Positions 1 through 12,103 of a DNA stretch of 64,000 nucleotides are shown piece by piece; position 1 is the stretch's first letter; the number at the start of each line of letters is the position of its first letter. The stretch is from Orientallactaga sibirica (lineage: Eukaryota; Chordata; Mammalia; Rodentia; Dipodidae). Below the pieces are notes generated by a model. That model saw only the letters and a program-made list of their open reading frames with translations. It was not told the origin of the DNA and ran no database searches. The stretch lies in the NCBI GenBank assembly GCA_036365145.1, contig JAEOAD010002183.1:4179501-4243500 (forward strand). Reading direction: 5' to 3'. Both the position numbers and the translations under genes were made by a program.

Positions 1-459
1 AGTTTTTCTTTTCATGTAAACACTGTGCTAGAGAGTCACATGGCATTCCAAAAAGATATGAGGGATGCAGTGCCAGTTAGAAGATGTGTGGCTGTAACCA
101 CAATGGGCTACCACCACATAATTGTTAGGATGGCTATTACAAAAAATACAAATGATGGCAAATTCCAGAGAAGATATGGAGAAAAGGATACTCTTGCACA
201 TTATTGTGGCTATATAAATTAGTATTGCCATTATAGAAAACAGCATGGAGGTCCCTCAAAAAATTAAAAATATAATACAGTAATTCTTCTGAGTATATAT
301 ATCCAAAGGAAATGAAGTCAGTGTTTTGGAGAAATTTTACACTTCTAAGTACACTGCAACAAGATTGACACTAGCCAGGTTGTGCCATCAATCTAGTTGT
401 CCATAAACAATAAATAGACCAAGAAAATGTTATATAGCCTTTAAAAATGAACTCCTGGA

Positions 460-627
460 GCCGGGCGTGGTGGCGCACACCTTTAATCCCAGCACTTGGG
501 TGGCAGAGGTAGGAGGATCACCATGAGTTCGAGGCCACCCTGAGACTACATAGTTAATTCCAGGTCAGCCTAGGCCAGAATGAAACCCTACCTCGAAAAA
601 CCAAAAATAATAATAATAATAATAATA
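460..627 (+). repeat. B1 SINE (7SL-derived)
   Basis: Starts GCCGGGCGTGGTGGCGCACA and ends in an A-rich (AAT)n tail. It is flanked by an imperfect repeat, ATGAACTCCTGG before and ATGAACTTCTGG after, consistent with a target-site duplication. Confidence 0.9.
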
Positions 628-637
628 TGAACTTCTG

Positions 638-827
638 GGGCTGGACAGATGTCTCAGTGGTTAAGACACTTGCTTACAAAGCCTGATGGCCTGGGTTTGA
701 TTCCCTAGTACCCATATAAAGGCAAATCCATAAAGTGGCACATATATTTTGAGTTCATTTGCAGCAAAGGAGGCCCTGGTACACCCATTCTTCCTTTCTC
801 TCTTCTCTAATAATAAATAAATATTAA
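638..827 (+). repeat. tRNA-derived SINE, short form
   Basis: Head GGGCTGGACAGATGTCTCAG, B-box-like GGTTTGATTCC, a body with 'ccataaagtggcacatat', a pyrimidine tract and an AAATA-rich tail. This is the common short form of the window's main tRNA-derived SINE, which resembles the DIP family of jerboas. Confidence 0.85.
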
Positions 828-840
828 GAATAAGGAATTA

Positions 841-1100
841 GGGCTGGAGAGATGGCTTAGCGGTTAAGGCGCCTGCCTACTAAGCCTAAGAACGCTGGTT
901 CCAATCTCCAGCGGTTCCAATCTCCAGGTCCCACGTTTAGCCAGATGCAGTGATGCAAGGGCGCAATGCCGCACTTGACCACAAGGGGGCACACACATCT
1001 GAATTTCATTCGCAGCAGCTGAGACACTGCTGGTGCGCCCATCTCTGTCTTCCTCTCTCTCTCTCTGTCTCTCTCCAAAAAAAATTGAAATAAAAAAAAA
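841..1100 (+). repeat. tRNA-derived SINE, long form with duplicated B box
   Basis: Inserted between perfect 13-bp direct repeats GAATAAGGAATTA (828-840 and 1101-1113). The head is GGGCTGGAGAGATGGCTTAG. The B-box block GGTTCCAATCTCCAG occurs twice in tandem at about 897-928. The body has an extra stretch of about 30 bp with CCACAAGGGGGCAC at 979-992, which matches 13 of 14 positions of the CTCF core consensus. Ends in a CT tract and an A-rich tail. Confidence 0.92.
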
Positions 1101-1420
1101 GAATAAGGAATTATTGTCACTTGCAATATCATGTATGAACCTGGATGACATTGTTAGGTGAAATAAGCCAGATATAGAAAGACAAATACTGCATGACATT
1201 ACTCATATGTAGAATCTAAAAAAAAAAAAAAAATGAATTTAAAGAAGGACCAAGAATCCAGGGAATGGAGGTAGGGGCACTAGGAAGATGCTGATCAAAT
1301 GATGTAAAATTTTAGCTGTTAAAGAGGAATAAGTTTTAGACATGGTGTCTATACTTGATACATTATATATTTGAAAACTGCTTTTCAATGTTGTCATAAC
1401 TAAAATGTTACATCTGTAAG

Positions 1421-3369
1421 GTCAAGGGTATTTTAATTAACATGAGTTAGTCATTATACAACATATATACCTATTACAATACCTTATTGTATGCCACAAA
1501 TATATACCATATTTTGTCAATTAAGTAATAGAAGGTAATGATACTATATAGCTGGGATTGAGAAATGTTTGGGTTGGACAAGTGAAGGGAAAGAGAGTGA
1601 TGAATGGCATTTTGGACAGAAGGACCAGCATATATAAACAGTGCTACATACACCTCAACTAAACACACCCTCACACAGCACTAAACACAGTGCATTTCAC
1701 ATAGACAAATTCAGTACATGCTTTGATTAGTTGTGAAGGTAAATAGATTCTATAAACAACATGCCATTTAAAAGCTGAATCACAGAGTAAACCTAATTAG
1801 ATAATCTAAATATAGATCTAAATTCACTCTTTAAAACCTTTCAGAGGATTTATATAGGCAGCTGCCACCAAAAGGTTGAGTTTACATCTATTTAATGCTG
1901 GTTTTACCATCCCTTTTTGATAACAAGGTGATAAAAGCTAATTATAATTGTTATTGTCAGGTAGATCATAAAACAAAAGGGATTCATTGCTATTAATTTG
2001 ATTTTCATAAAATGTCAAGCCCATAAAAATGTTATTGCTATAATAATCCTAAGTATTAAACAGTGAAATTCAGCCAATGAGACAGATTACAGTCATTTCA
2101 CAAGCAGAAATTTCACATACCTGTGGTTTATAACAGCTCCCTAGATCCTCATTGACATTCTCCCACCCATTGTCACCAACACTGACAGAGGCAATGGAAT
2201 AGATGCAGGCTGAACTCAGTACATGCCACTGACCTGCAGCTTCCCACCCTAGAATGGTAAGATTCCCTCCACTTTTATAAACAGGCAAACTACTACTGTG
2301 GAGACTCTCCCAGCCACCAGAAATTCAAATATAAGGATAAGGTTTATAATAAGCATCCAGAAAATGAAAGTATGAATCATGTATTTTAGTAGAAGAGTAA
2401 ACATGTGCTACTGATGCTTGTAACATTGTAAAATCTAAAATATAAGTAAATCAAAATAAAATAACCTACTAGGAAAAACACTGGAGAAGCATAGCATATA
2501 GTAAAAGCAAAAGGCCTAGAATTAAAAAGTCCTAGGGACAAATCATGATTCCAGAGTACACAACCAGATCTAGGGCAAGGCGTTTCTCCTGTTAGCTAGA
2601 CTATATTTTTGAGGAGAAAATGCCACCTGTATTGTACAAAAGAGATAATGTATGTGATCACTCTTTATATGAGGTTTTCATTACTGTCAAATTTCAGCTG
2701 ATATGAGTTTTACAAACTGTGATTCACATTAAAAAATTAAGCATTTTATTACAACATCAAGTTCATTCAATCTCTTCATATTAAGACTTAAGTAGGATTG
2801 ATGTTGTGTCCAGTAGATGTCCCATGCATAAAGATCATGTTTAATAATTCCAGCAAACCTAGGAGAGAGCATTCTCTCTCTTTAGGTAAAGAAAGTGATC
2901 CCCAATGAAAAAGTCTTTCCTTTCCTGTTTTTCTGCAGCTGCACTATGAAAATCTCTGGTCATGTTCTCCATTCTTTAAATAGAGATATTAATCAGCTGC
3001 CAATGCTCCATGTATTAGGTCAAGGGATACTCAGCTTCAGCAAATTCATATGACACTGCTTCCTTATTTCAATTAACCAGAAGAGGTACATGAACAAGTG
3101 GTCACACATTTTGACTCCAGTGGCTCAGTGGTTCTTGTGATTACTACAGAAGGTACTGTCAGGGATCTATATAGCAGAAGGCTCAGCCATAAAGGCTTCT
3201 TAGTCTGTTATAAGCTCTAGACAATGGCTTCATGGGAAGGATAAGGATTCTTATCACCTCATCTCTCTTTATCAGTTTTCCCTGTCTAAATCAAAAGTAG
3301 TGGACAAATGAGTGAAAAAATATATAAGTAAATATGGAGACAGATAGAAATGGAAAGGAAGAGACTTAT
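1421..3369. other. Intergenic sequence, nothing recognised
   Basis: AT-rich and largely unique-looking sequence. I see no exon with usable splice borders, no RNA gene and no well-preserved repeat. Short open frames here are chance. Confidence 0.6.
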
Positions 3370-3482
3370 TATGTAGCCCAGATTAGTCTTAAGCTTGTGA
3401 AAGTCTTATCTCAGACTCCCAAGTGTTATAGACAAGGGATTATAGACATGTACCATCATGCCTTGCTCTTCAAAATACATTA
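3370..3482 (-). repeat. Old, degenerate B1/7SL-type SINE
   Basis: Antisense remnants 'atgtagcccagattagtct', 'caagggattatagacatgta' and 'ccatcatgcc' occur in B1 order. Much more diverged than the other copies. Confidence 0.6.
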
Positions 3483-3860
3483 TTTAATTTAAAAAAGCAC
3501 TAGAATGAATGAAACATGGGCTATTACAACTGCTTTTGGTAGAATTATTGAACTTTCAAAATTTCCAGAATACAGTGTTTCAGAGTGAGTGTGATGACTC
3601 TGCCTCTCCAATTGTACTGTTAGTAGTTTAGCCGCTAAGTCATTTCCCTGATTGTGGTATGAGACAATACTGGATACCCTCAGGTATCATGTATCAGGGA
3701 AATCATGTAGCTAAGTTGAATAACATGGGTACAGGATAAGTGTTGGGGGCTGCCATAGCCTGGAAAATATACTATTTGTCTAAAAGCAAGCAAAAGAAAG
3801 AATATACACTTGTTCATAAGAAACCCAAAATCTGGAGTTTTATGTAAAATAAATATCTGA

Positions 3861-4011
3861 TTTTTTTTTTTTTTGAGGTAGGGTCTCGCTCTAGCCCAGG
3901 CTGACCTGGAGTTTACTATGTAGTCTCAGGGCAGCCTGGGACTCACAGCAATCCTTCTACCTCTGCCTCCTGAGTGCTGGGATTAAAGGCATGCACTACC
4001 ACACCGGGCTT
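3861..4011 (-). repeat. B1 SINE
   Basis: Antisense copy: T-run, then GAGGTAGGGTCTCGCTCTAG, ending at ACCACACCGGGC. Well preserved. Confidence 0.9.
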
Positions 4012-4895
4012 CATTTTTTTTTTAATATTGGCAAATTTTTAAAAGTTAACTGTCATGTTGGTTCATCTACAATTGATTTAACCAGAGGCCACTAATTTAT
4101 ATCTTCTGGCCTATGGAAACCTTGTTACATTTGTACTAAAACCTGAAAATCATTGTGGTTTATAGACAGTGTCAACCTTAGTATGTGCACCAAGTGCAAA
4201 ATGCTGAAAGAACCTAAAGGAAGAGAAATACAGTTATGGAAATGAAAAGAGAGAGCACTTAAAAACCTAAATGGTTGGAAGTCAATACACCAAGAAAATG
4301 GAAGCCAAGACAAGCCAACAGAGCTGTTCTCATACCTGACAAAGGATACTTCAAGCCAAAACTAGTCAGGAGAGATAAAGAAGGCCTTTACACATTATTC
4401 AAGGGAGCAATCACCAAGAAGATATAACAATTATAAATATATAGCTTTTGTATATTGGGACTCTCCATTTCATAAAACAAACACTAATGAATATGAGAGG
4501 ACAAATGGGTCCTAACACTACATGTATGATTTTAATACCCAACTACCATCCATAGATAAGTTGTCCAGACTAAAAACTGACAAAGAAACTTCAGAGTTAA
4601 ACTGCATCATAGATCAAATGGACTTAACAGAGACATCTGTAGAACACTCCACCCAACAGGTATGTAATACATATTCTTGGCAACCTGTGGAACTTTCTCA
4701 ATGAAAGGCCATATTTTAGCCCATAAAGCAAGTCTTAATAAGTACAGAAGAATCAAAATAATTTCTCATGTTACCAGACCATACTGTAATAAAATTAGAA
4801 GACAATAGCAAGAGCACTATCAAAACTATTCAAATGCATAGAGATTAAGCAGTACACTCTTAAATGAACAGTGGGGTCATTGAAGAAAAGAGGGA

Positions 4896-5072
4896 GGTCT
4901 TACTTACAAAGTCAGATAGCCTGGGTTTGTTTCCCCAGGGCCCATGTAAATCCAAACACATAAAGTGGCGCATGTGTCTAGTTTGTTTACAATGGCACTA
5001 GGCTCTGGCATGCCTAATCTCATTCTCTCTCTCTCTCTCTCTCTTCTTGCAAATAAATAAATAAATAAATAC
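4896..5072 (+). repeat. tRNA-derived SINE, 5'-truncated
   Basis: Lacks the GGGCTGG head. Retains 'cttacaaagtcagatagcctg', the B-box region, the 'cataaagtggcgcatgtgtc' body, a (CT)n tract and an (AAAT)n tail. Its tail abuts the tail of an oppositely oriented copy at 5073. Confidence 0.85.
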
Positions 5073-5107
5073 ATTTTTATTTATTTATTTATTAGAGATA
5101 GATAGAT

Positions 5108-5153
<46 letters not shown>

Positions 5154-5310
5154 GAGAGAGAATGGGTATATCAGGGCATCTAGCCACTGCAAACGAACTC
5201 CAGACACATGTGCCCACGTGCATCTGGCTTACATGGGTACTAGGGAATAGAACATGAGTCCTTAGCCCTCATAAGCAAGCACATTAATCACTAAGCCATC
5301 TTTCCAGCCC
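5073..5310 (-). repeat. tRNA-derived SINE with (GATA)n expansion
   Basis: Antisense copy ending CATCTTTCCAGCCC. The A-rich tail reads here as (TTTA)n, and the pyrimidine tract has expanded into a GATA/AGAT microsatellite of about 60 bp at 5096-5154. Confidence 0.88.
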
Positions 5311-5650
5311 AAAAAAATATTTTTTAAAAAGGTTTGGTGTGATAATTCTGGACATCAGGCAAGAGATCCAAATAAATAAAATGACAGCACAACTATGAGT
5401 GCTTACATTAACAATCAGAGCAATTTCAAGTAGATAATGAAGAACCTCAATGTCTTAGAAAACTAAGAACAGCCAGACACAAAAGCAGTAACGGAAAGAA
5501 ATAATGAAGATTAAACAGAAATTAATGAAATGGAGACTATAAAGAACCAATAAAAAAAAAAAGTTGGTTCTTTGAAAAAATAAACTCAACAAATCCTTAG
5601 CTAAACTAACCAAAAGAATACTCACTCAATATTTTTGAGTACTTACTATT

Positions 5651-6293
5651 CCTCAGGTGCTCTCAAAGGCAGTGGAGATATAACTGCACAAGTCAGAGAG
5701 AAGCTCCTGACCTTAGGGAATCTACACTCCAGCTAGGAGAGACAAATTGTACATCAGGTAACTAGTATACATTAGTGATATGCCTTTTTGAGAAAAAGAA
5801 ATCAACCGGGGAAGGGAAATTTGCATGTATGTTATGTGTATGTTGTATGTGCATGGGTGCAGGGACAAAGGGTGATGTGGAATTGAAATTCTAAATAGAA
5901 TTATCAGGCAAAGCCTTTATGAGAAAGTAACATTGAGCAGGAACATGAGGGGAAAGAGGTCTGCCAGGACGGAGAAGTAGAGCAAAGTTTGCCATTATGG
6001 GGCCTACATGAATTCCCAACAAAGGCTCTAGAAAAAAAAAGTGCCTTTCATTTTCAAGGCTGATGTGGCATAAGGAGTAGTAGTGCATGATGAAAGAAGG
6101 TCCAGTCAAACAGGGTGTAGGCTCTTATAGTACAGGACACAGGAAGCTGTGTCAGGACTAAACAAAAGGAGAGGAGTGCCAGAGGCAATGAGATTAATTA
6201 GATGGCTGTTGCAATAATCTAGGTGAGAGATGATGATGGTCTGGACCAAAGTTTTAGAAGAGGAGGCAATAAGATGTCAACAGACTCTGGGCT
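5651..6293. other. Intergenic sequence, nothing recognised
   Basis: No recognisable gene or well-preserved repeat. Some wording, such as 'ggcagtggagatataactgc', resembles common old interspersed repeats, but I cannot name a family. Confidence 0.5.
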
Positions 6294-6528
6294 TTGTTTG
6301 TTTGTTTGTTTGTTTGTTTGTTTGTTTGTTTGTTTGTTTGTTTGTTTATGAGAGACAGAGAGAGAGAAAGAGTGAGAATGGGCATGCCTGGACCTTTAGC
6401 CACTGCAAATGAACTCCAGACCCATAAGCCACCATTTGCATCTGACTTACATGAGACCTGGAGAATTGAAATGGTTTCCTTAGGCTTTTCAGGTATGTGC
6501 CTTAACCACTAATCCATCTCTCCAGCCC
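6294..6528 (-). repeat. tRNA-derived SINE with (TTTG)n tail
   Basis: Antisense copy. The tail is a (TTTG)n run of about 55 bp (6295-6348), followed by the AGAGAGAG tract, the 'ccactgcaaatgaactccag' body and the inverted head CATCTCTCCAGCCC. Confidence 0.9.
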
Positions 6529-7646
6529 TGGGTCTATTTTGATAGTAGAGCTGGTAGGATTGGCTGGCAGATTCATTTTGGCATGTGAGAAAGTAAAGAG
6601 GTGAAGAGTCAGGTCCCGGGCCTGAATCATTGAAGGATGGAGAGTTGCTGTGAACTATTATGGAGAAGACAGATGGAAAGCAGAGCTGGGGTAGGGAACT
6701 ACAGGTACTCCATTTTAAACCTATTAACTCTGTCAGGGTCCACTGAGGAAATGTTAAATAGGAAGTTGAAATAAGATGGCCACACTGTAGGTAAAATTTG
6801 AAGTCATCACACACAGACAATATTTAAAGTTGTGAGATTAGATGAGACCATCTGGGAAATGAATATGAAGAATAGAAGAAGAGCTGCTGAATGGTCAGAT
6901 GAAGAAAGGTCACCAACTAACCACTGGGAACACAAACATGAAGGCTACTAGCAATCATACAGCTGCAAGTCCTTCAAACGGATTTCTCAAAAAAAGGAGG
7001 AGAGAGAGATTAAAGATAAAAACTGTAAACACATTTTAGACTTAGTGTAAGGGAACAAACAAAATGCTGTTTAAGGTGGCTCAAGGGGGAAGTGGCCTCA
7101 AGACTGTTTTGGTTTGAAGGTAGAAGAGATATCAGCTTATTTCCATGATTCCAGGAAGGAAAGGGAGAGGAAGGGAGGAAAGAATAGAAGAAGAAGAAGG
7201 AGGAAAGAATGATTTTACAGCCAGAAACAAAGGGACAATTTGCTGGAAGAATTTTCTTGAAAGGAAGAGATATAGTGAGCAAGTCATACACTCAGTACTG
7301 TGTCCAGGAACAGCAATATAGCAACAGGAGCAGCAGAGTGACGGTCACAGAAGGTGGACCTGTGGACATGCTTCTGGTCACCTCCACTTTCTCAGTCAAC
7401 AGGATCAGAAAGAAGACTATGAAATAACTGTCTAAGCATTTGGAACAATGATTGATTTCTGAGAATATGTAATAATTCCTGAGCAATGTCCAAGGCTATT
7501 TACTTATATGTTAAAATATTTTTAAATTTTAATTTTTAAATACTCTCAAGATGATAAAATGGTGTAAAATATACCATATAACCTTCACCTAGTTTCCTCA
7601 AACTTTAATATATTAGCATGATGCAATTGTCGATATCAGAGAATTA

Positions 7647-7648
<2 letters not shown>
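6529..7648. other. Intergenic sequence, nothing recognised
   Basis: Mostly unique-looking. A purine-rich tract (AGG/AAG) at about 7153-7208 is the only compositional feature. No exon is supported. Confidence 0.5.
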
Positions 7649-7682
<34 letters not shown>

Positions 7683-7817
7683 AGGTAGGGTCTGACACTA
7701 GCCCAGGCTGACCTGGAATTCACTATGTACTCTAAGGGTGGCCTCAAACTCATGACAATCCTCCTACTTCCCCCTCCCGAGTGCTGAGATTAAAGGCATG
7801 TGCCACCACACCTGGCC
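7649..7817 (-). repeat. B1 SINE with long T-run
   Basis: Antisense copy with a poly-T of about 33 nt, GAGGTAGGGTCTGACACTAG and the end CACCACACCTGGC. Similar AATTATCTTT words flank it, consistent with a target-site duplication. Confidence 0.9.
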
Positions 7818-8929
7818 AGGAAATTATCTTTGACCTACCATTAACATTACTCTGATGTTTTTCAACTTTAGTGGGTTATCCTACTAACATTTTTCCCCCA
7901 GGTGAGGATCCAACTCAGAATGCCACACTACAGTTGGCTGTGGTATTAGTATTCACCTTTAATCTGGGATAGTTCTGCATTCTTTCCTTCCTCACCTGGC
8001 CACTTTTGAAAAGCCTATCATAGAATATCCCTCAGTTTGGTCTTATGTAGTCCCTCTGTTTAATTCATTATATATTTTTAGTAAGACTACCACAAAGAGA
8101 TGTATCACAACATGGGGCATATGGTGTCTGTAGGAGCCCTCAAATGTAAAGTTATTTTTTTCCCTCTAGAATTAAGTGACCATGGATTTGTAATAAAGTT
8201 CCACATGGGGTTTCTCTTGCTCTGCTACAGTATGGAGTAGGTATAGTTGACTTAATATTGGGGCATACCAAGTAAGGGTGAGTTTCAGATTCATCTCAAA
8301 AGGGAGTTATGTCTTAATTCTCGTTGGAGACCAAAAATTCAATAATAGAATGGATGTTGGATAGATTTCAAATGACCTCAAGGGAGAAAAGCAGATGTGA
8401 TTTTAAAGTTTCATAGGACTTATTTATACCCATCTTTAGTGGAAATGCTTCTGGGCACTTCTAAGAAATACTTCTCAGATCCTTTTTAGTCACTGTGGGC
8501 TTATGGACAAATTTACCTGAAAACAGCATTCTGAAGTTCAACCTTCTCATAAAGAGAGTGAATGTTCTAGATTTTCATTCATTAACCCAACAAATATATA
8601 TGGGACAAATATCTGTCCCCAAACCTGAACACCTGGTATGTACTCCATGTGACAAAGAACATAAAAGAGTGACAAGTATCTAAGTTATCCCGAGAATTCT
8701 ACAAAAGTAGAGATGATTAAATATCCTGAACTTTCTAATATAGATGTGTCTGATTAAACACATTTTTATTTCAATGTGATCTTAAACTGCTCTTTGGCTA
8801 TATCTTTTTTGCATATGTGTATACTATGTGTATGTGTAGTGCAGTGTATATATGTGCAGGATATGGATATGAGAGGGTACAGATGAGGAGGGCAGAGAAG
8901 TAAGGTATCCTCTCTATCACTCTTCCCCA
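7818..8929. other. Intergenic sequence, nothing recognised
   Basis: AT-rich. A TATG/GTGT-rich patch lies at about 8810-8865. No gene or clear repeat. Confidence 0.5.
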
Positions 8930-9114
8930 TCTGAGACATTGTTTTCAGTCAGACTGGCTGAGCAGTGAGCACCACCACAGGACTGGGGTAACATGCATGG
9001 GTGAACACACCTTGCTTTTTATGTGGATGCTGGGGAATCCAACATGGGTGGTCTCAGGCTCTCATGCTTGTACAGTAAGTGCTCTCACCTGCTAAGCCAC
9101 TTCCTCAGCCCCAG
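8930..9114 (-). repeat. Diverged tRNA-derived (B2/B4-like) SINE
   Basis: Ends CTAAGCCACTTCCTCAGCCCC, an inverted tRNA-type SINE head. The body 'ggatgctggggaatccaacat' fits a B-box region. More diverged than the other copies, so the family is uncertain. Confidence 0.55.
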
Positions 9115-9344
9115 CTATACACTTTTTTAAAAGAAAGGTAAGAGAAAGAAGAACTGAGATGAGATGGGAACTATAGTAGACCATGAGTGAAGAGGACTTG
9201 AATCTAAACTTGGCTAGGCTGCAATGTACGTGGCCAAGGCAAGCTGGTATAGAAAGTGGCTAAGCACTCATTCTTTGTTCTAACAAAGGCCAGAGTTCCA
9301 AACTGGTCTCTGGTTTTATTTATAGTTTTAGTGACTTTGGGAAA

Positions 9345-9480
9345 GGGTCATCCTCCTCCTCCTCTAGTTTCTGAGACAGGGTCTCCTATGCAACCCTAGC
9401 TGCCCTCAAACTCTGCAATCCTCTTGTCTCAGCCTCCTGAGTGCCAGGATTCCAGGTGAATGCCATCATGCCTGCCTGGA
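9345..9480 (-). repeat. Old B1 SINE
   Basis: Antisense: 'tctgagacagggtctcctatg', 'cctcagcctcctgagtgccag' type wording and 'gaatgccatcatgcctgcct' in B1 order with many substitutions. Confidence 0.75.
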
Positions 9481-11570
9481 ACAGCTTCTTTAAGTCTTAG
9501 TTCCCTTATCTGCAAAAGAGGAAATGTATGTGGTGCTTACATCATTGCACAGATGCAAGGCATAAATGAGGAAACACAGGGAGACTGCTTAGCATGTGGT
9601 CTTAGAGTGCCAGTATCCATCCTTAGGATTTCTTATTATAACTCAATATTCATCATCCACTGTGCTTCAGTTTCATAACTCTAGTGGGAGGAGAATCAAC
9701 TACATTAGAATTTCTCTAACATTAGTTAATATATGGAAATAATCATCTCAGACTTCCAGAGTTGTCGTTCCCTACTTCTGTTACACACACAAACATAAGC
9801 TTTGATATGATCTAATGCAGCTAAGTCATAAATATATATGCAAAATAAGCTTAAACTTAAATTTAAAGGAACAGACACACAAGGAAAATAGTGCACACCG
9901 AGGGGGAGAAACTAGGTATTTAAAGAGGGTAGTGGTAAGTTTTTGGAATTAAGTCAAACTGACCCATGGACCTGATGCTGACCTGAGGTCCAGTTTCTGC
10001 ATTTCCTCCCTGCTGTATGCTACCTGCTCCCCACCCACCCACTACCTGCTATGCCATCTATGTTAGCTCTGCTCTTCCTCTTTGCAGTCTTTTTGTTTAT
10101 TACAACCTCCAGTGATGTCACTGGGCCTTCATTTTGCGCTGTCATTGTTTAAGTGGAGCTGGTTCTTTTCTCACTAGCCCTTTATGATTATAGATTTAAC
10201 TTGGCCTCAATGCCAGATTCATCTGAATGCAGATCACAGGGTTACCCTGCCTGCTAGTATCCAAATATTCTAGCTCCCCCTGCCTATTCCCTTCCCCCGG
10301 TAAACTGGGATATCTGCTGAAAAACCTTTGGAATTTGTAGAGGTTATGTCTGTGGCTAGTACTCATCCTTCTTGGTAAATTTTCTATTTGTATCAAAGAG
10401 AATGTGTGCTCTCTACTTATGGACAGAGATGCCAATGTATACCACTTAAATCAAGTTTAACTGAGTAATCAAAAACTCTATAGCCTTAGTAATCTGCTGC
10501 ACCCATGATCTTTTATCTTCCAAGATACTGTGTAACAAAACATTTTCTTTTAGAGATGGATTAATCAATATCTCCTTGTAATTTTGTCAGGTTTTGTGCA
10601 TTTAGAAGTTATGTTGTTAGATGTAGACAGTCTCATATAGGCACATCATCTCCATGAATCATGTTGTGTCCTTAAAGTGAGTCCCTAAATCTACTTTGTC
10701 TAGTGTTGGTATACTGTTTGGCCAGCCCTGTAGGCACTTCCTTTGCAGTTTGCTGGCCAAGGTCTATATTCTCATCCTTGCTGCAGAGAGAAGGCTTCAA
10801 TTTCAAGGCTCTCAGCATTATGCAGGTATTTCCTTTGCAGTTTTCTACATGTTATAGACCACAAAGCTCATATTCACTTTCCATGGAAATGGAACAGAGT
10901 ACCACCTCCTAAATGTCTACATCCAAGGTAGACTACCCTGTAGACCACTACAGCTCCAGCTCCTCTCATGCCACTGCCATTGAAATCTTTCTGCTTCCAA
11001 CACTCAGGATTTTATTTTCTGTTCATCTCCACTACCTATTTGATGTCACTTCTGTATGTCTGACGTAGGCAGGAGGTCATCCACATCAGCACCAGTGGCC
11101 ACATACACTGAAAGACCTAGCATCAATTTCTAACTAAACAAATGACACATCATCAGATGTAATAACTTGACTGTTCAAAGGGGCACACATGGCCTTTTCA
11201 TATGATTTGTTAGAACACAGATGTAGTTAAGAGGCCAGATGTTACCCTGGGTCCTAGTGAGAAACAAGCCCAGCCCTCTGTTGCTAGGGGCCCCAAGGCC
11301 ACCTGACTCCCTATCTGCCTCAATCCAGTGCTTCCATGGCTCCTAGCACGAGTTGGATCACATGGTATGGAATTTTTCTCTCTCCTGAAACTTACAAGAA
11401 AAGATTCCTTACTTTCTTTCTCAGAACAGAAGCCTCTCCCTTTGTTTTTCTGGGACCCTGTTGTGCTCTTTCATGGTATAATAATCCACCTTACAAATAT
11501 CTCCTCTGAAAGAAATCCAACTACTTCTCTATTGATCCTGCACAGAAAATCTCTTAAAATCTAACAAGGG
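9481..11570. other. Intergenic sequence, nothing recognised
   Basis: About 2 kb without a recognisable gene, RNA or well-preserved repeat. Open frames near 10196-10435, 10703-10931 and 11328-11564 lack splice borders or recognisable protein similarity. Confidence 0.5.
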
Positions 11571-11890
11571 GCTGGAGCGAGGGCTTAGAGGTTAAGGGCG
11601 CTTTCTGCACAAGCATGAGGGTCTAAGGGGATCCCAGTAAACAGCTGGGCATGGCCATGCACACTTATGACCATAGTCCAGTAGAGAGCAGGACTGAAGA
11701 ATCACTGAAGCCCCACAAGCTCCAGAATCAGTAAAGAGGCTCCTGCTCCAAACAAAACCTGGCAGAAGAATAGTGGAGAGGGACACCCAATGATCAGCTC
11801 TCTCAAGGCTAGCATTGTCTGCCCCAGGAGAGCATATTGGGCACCACATCACACCACACTGCACATACAAGCAATAATAAATAAATAAAA
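11571..11890 (+). repeat. B4-like composite SINE (tRNA head plus B1-like body)
   Basis: Head GGGGCTGGAGCGAGGGCTTAG, then 'gctgggcatggccatgcaca' (B1-like) and 'tccagaatcagtaaagaggct', ending ACACTGCACATACAAGCAAT plus an A-rich tail. The order of a tRNA-type head followed by a B1-type body is the layout of the rodent B4 family. Confidence 0.75.
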
Positions 11891-11954
11891 TCTAACATGG
11901 TTTATAAAGTGTCAGCTATATAAAGTAATCATGATGTTAAAATATGGCACTTTC

Positions 11955-12099
11955 GGCTATGCATGGTGGTATACGCCTTTAATCCCAGCACTCAGGACAG
12001 ATGCAGGAGGATCACTGTGAGTTTGAGGCCTTAGGACTACAGAATGAGTTCCAGGTCAGCATGGGCTAGAGTGAGACCCTACCCCGAAAAAAAAAAAAA
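11955..12099 (+). repeat. B1 SINE, first of a tandem pair
   Basis: GGCTATGCATGGTGGTATAC through 'gagaccctaccccg' and an A-run. Followed within 5 bp by a second B1 in the same orientation. Confidence 0.88.
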
Positions 12100-12103
12100 T
12101 TCT

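Larger units (their letters stand above)
85..1420 (+). mobile_element. Ancient L1, ORF2 C-terminal end and 3' UTR
   Basis: Degenerate L1 tail in sense orientation. Segments match the familiar end of ORF2 and the start of the 3' UTR: a block like 'gagaaaaggatactcttgcaca' near 180, 'tatatccaaaggaaatgaa' near 297, and 'gtgaaataagccagatatag' near 1157. The copy is interrupted by a B1 (460-626) and two tRNA-derived SINEs (638-827 and 841-1100) and reads continuously across them. It has many indels and no long reading frame, so it is an old, inactive eutherian-age copy. Confidence 0.75.
4310..5650 (+). mobile_element. Ancient L1 ORF2 fragment (endonuclease to linker)
   Basis: Degenerate sense-strand ORF2. 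Around 4520-4640 one frame reads YDFNTQLPSIDK and later ELNCIIDQMDLTE, which correspond to the GDFNT endonuclease motif region and the stretch after it. After the inserted SINE pair at 4896-5310 it resumes, with 'gttggttctttgaaaaaat' near 5562, typical of ORF2 before the reverse transcriptase. Stops and indels are everywhere. Confidence 0.75.

Noticed and set aside
841..1100. Possible functional tRNA gene from A-box and B-box words
   Set aside because: All such hits have SINE bodies, A-rich tails and target duplications. No cloverleaf with an intact acceptor stem could be drawn.
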